The notes beneath the pieces were generated by a model that was not told the DNA's origin, made no database searches, and saw only the letters and a program-made list of their open reading frames with translations. A DNA stretch of 33,534 nt from Flavobacteriia bacterium (lineage in GTDB: Bacteria > Bacteroidota > Bacteroidia > Flavobacteriales_D > Crocinitomicaceae), in contig RFQZ01000030.1 of the NCBI GenBank assembly GCA_009924735.1, forward strand, positions 1 to 33,534. Direction: 5' to 3'. Positions 33,148-33,534 of the stretch are shown piece after piece; position 1 is the stretch's first letter, and each line of letters starts with the position of its first letter. A program made the translations under genes and the position numbers.

Positions 33148-33534
33148 ATTCACCTCTCGTTTCCTTTATCATCCCTTACTTTAACGCGGGTTCTACGATA
33201 CAAGAAACTATTGATTCTATTTTCAATCAATCCTATCCGAATTTTGATATTTGGCTCATCAACGATGGCAGTACAGATCAATTTTCGATTGATAAATTAA
33301 AAGAGTTCGAAGGAAATGATAAAATTCATATGCTTCATCAGGAAAATGCTGGGCCGAGTGTGGCTAAAAACATAGGGGTTCAAAACGCCAAAGGAGAGTT
33401 GATTTGTTTTGTAGATTCTGATAATATCCTACTTAATAATTATATTAAAGAGGCGGTTATTGCTTTTGATGAAAACCCAACAATTGACGTGGTTTATTCT
33501 GATTTTGAGTATTTTGGTGATCGTTTGGGGATTC
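33144..33534 (+). CDS. GT2-family glycosyltransferase, cut by the window edge
   Basis: An open frame starts at the ATG at 33144 and runs off the right edge; 130 complete codons are visible. It is the N-terminal GT-A part of a family 2 transferase: FIIPYFN at 8-14, INDGSTD with Asp41 at 39-45, HQENAGPSVAKNIGV at 65-79 and the metal-binding DSD at 91-93. The start is coupled to the previous glycosyltransferase by the ATGA overlap. The product adds a sugar in the same pathway; specificity cannot be predicted. Confidence 0.88.
   Translation, partial: MNSPLVSFIIPYFNAGSTIQETIDSIFNQSYPNFDIWLINDGSTDQFSIDKLKEFEGNDKIHMLHQENAGPSVAKNIGVQNAKGELICFVDSDNILLNNYIKEAVIAFDENPTIDVVYSDFEYFGDRLGI

Noticed and set aside
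25093..33534. Integrase, insertion sequence or attachment site explaining the AT-rich glycan locus
   Set aside because: No transposase, integrase, tRNA or direct repeat is visible at the left boundary; the right boundary is outside the window.

Overview
The window reads as a chromosomal piece of a Bacteroidota bacterium, most likely Flavobacteriales. The signs are a large secreted protein with a type IX secretion (T9SS) C-terminal domain, a TonB-dependent receptor with an N-terminal carboxypeptidase-regulatory-like domain, a DUF4870 protein, a START-like protein of the Bacteroidota type, almost no Shine-Dalgarno sequences, and repeated use of the Bacteroidota -7 promoter element TAnnTTTG. The genus cannot be named from sequence reading alone.

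Positions 1-284 hold two tandem copies of a MITE/REP-like palindromic repeat and no gene. Positions 369-4790 carry a short-chain dehydrogenase, a small serine hydrolase, a membrane-anchored protein of unknown function and the TonB-dependent receptor, closed by a clear terminator at 4811-4837. On the minus strand, 10337-4867 carries uvrA, then cmk, a lipoprotein, a DUF4870 membrane protein and a methyltransferase; the last four are packed as one operon. An amino-acid permease, ffh and a small secreted protein follow on the plus strand (10413-14551). A minus-strand operon (18320-14535) joins an LptF/LptG-type permease to two GT4 glycosyltransferases by overlapping start and stop codons, which suggests envelope-glycan work. 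Next come a START-like protein, an isoprenylcysteine-methyltransferase-like membrane protein, divergent recR and smpB, a LolA-family protein, and a 1198-residue T9SS-exported protein with LamG-like, Ig-like and PKD-like modules.

From 25093 to the right edge every gene is on the plus strand and they form a surface-polysaccharide locus. It holds a Wzm/Wzt ABC exporter, a WecD-like acetyltransferase with a very WecE-like aminotransferase (predicted TDP-Fuc4NAc synthesis), a GT4 enzyme, a phytanoyl-CoA-dioxygenase-like protein, an NAD-dependent sugar epimerase/dehydratase, a second GT4 enzyme and the start of a GT2 enzyme cut by the window edge. This part is visibly more AT-rich than the left half, as usual for exchangeable glycan loci.

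I found no CRISPR array, phage, insertion sequence, rRNA or tRNA, and no clear new defence or mobile system. The most informative observations are: a consistent placement of TAnnTTTG 3-8 bases before start codons (predicted leaderless mRNAs), which also settles several start sites; the paired repeat with compensatory changes; the dioxygenase in the glycan locus; and small departures from family motifs in UvrA, the TonB receptor and one glycosyltransferase.
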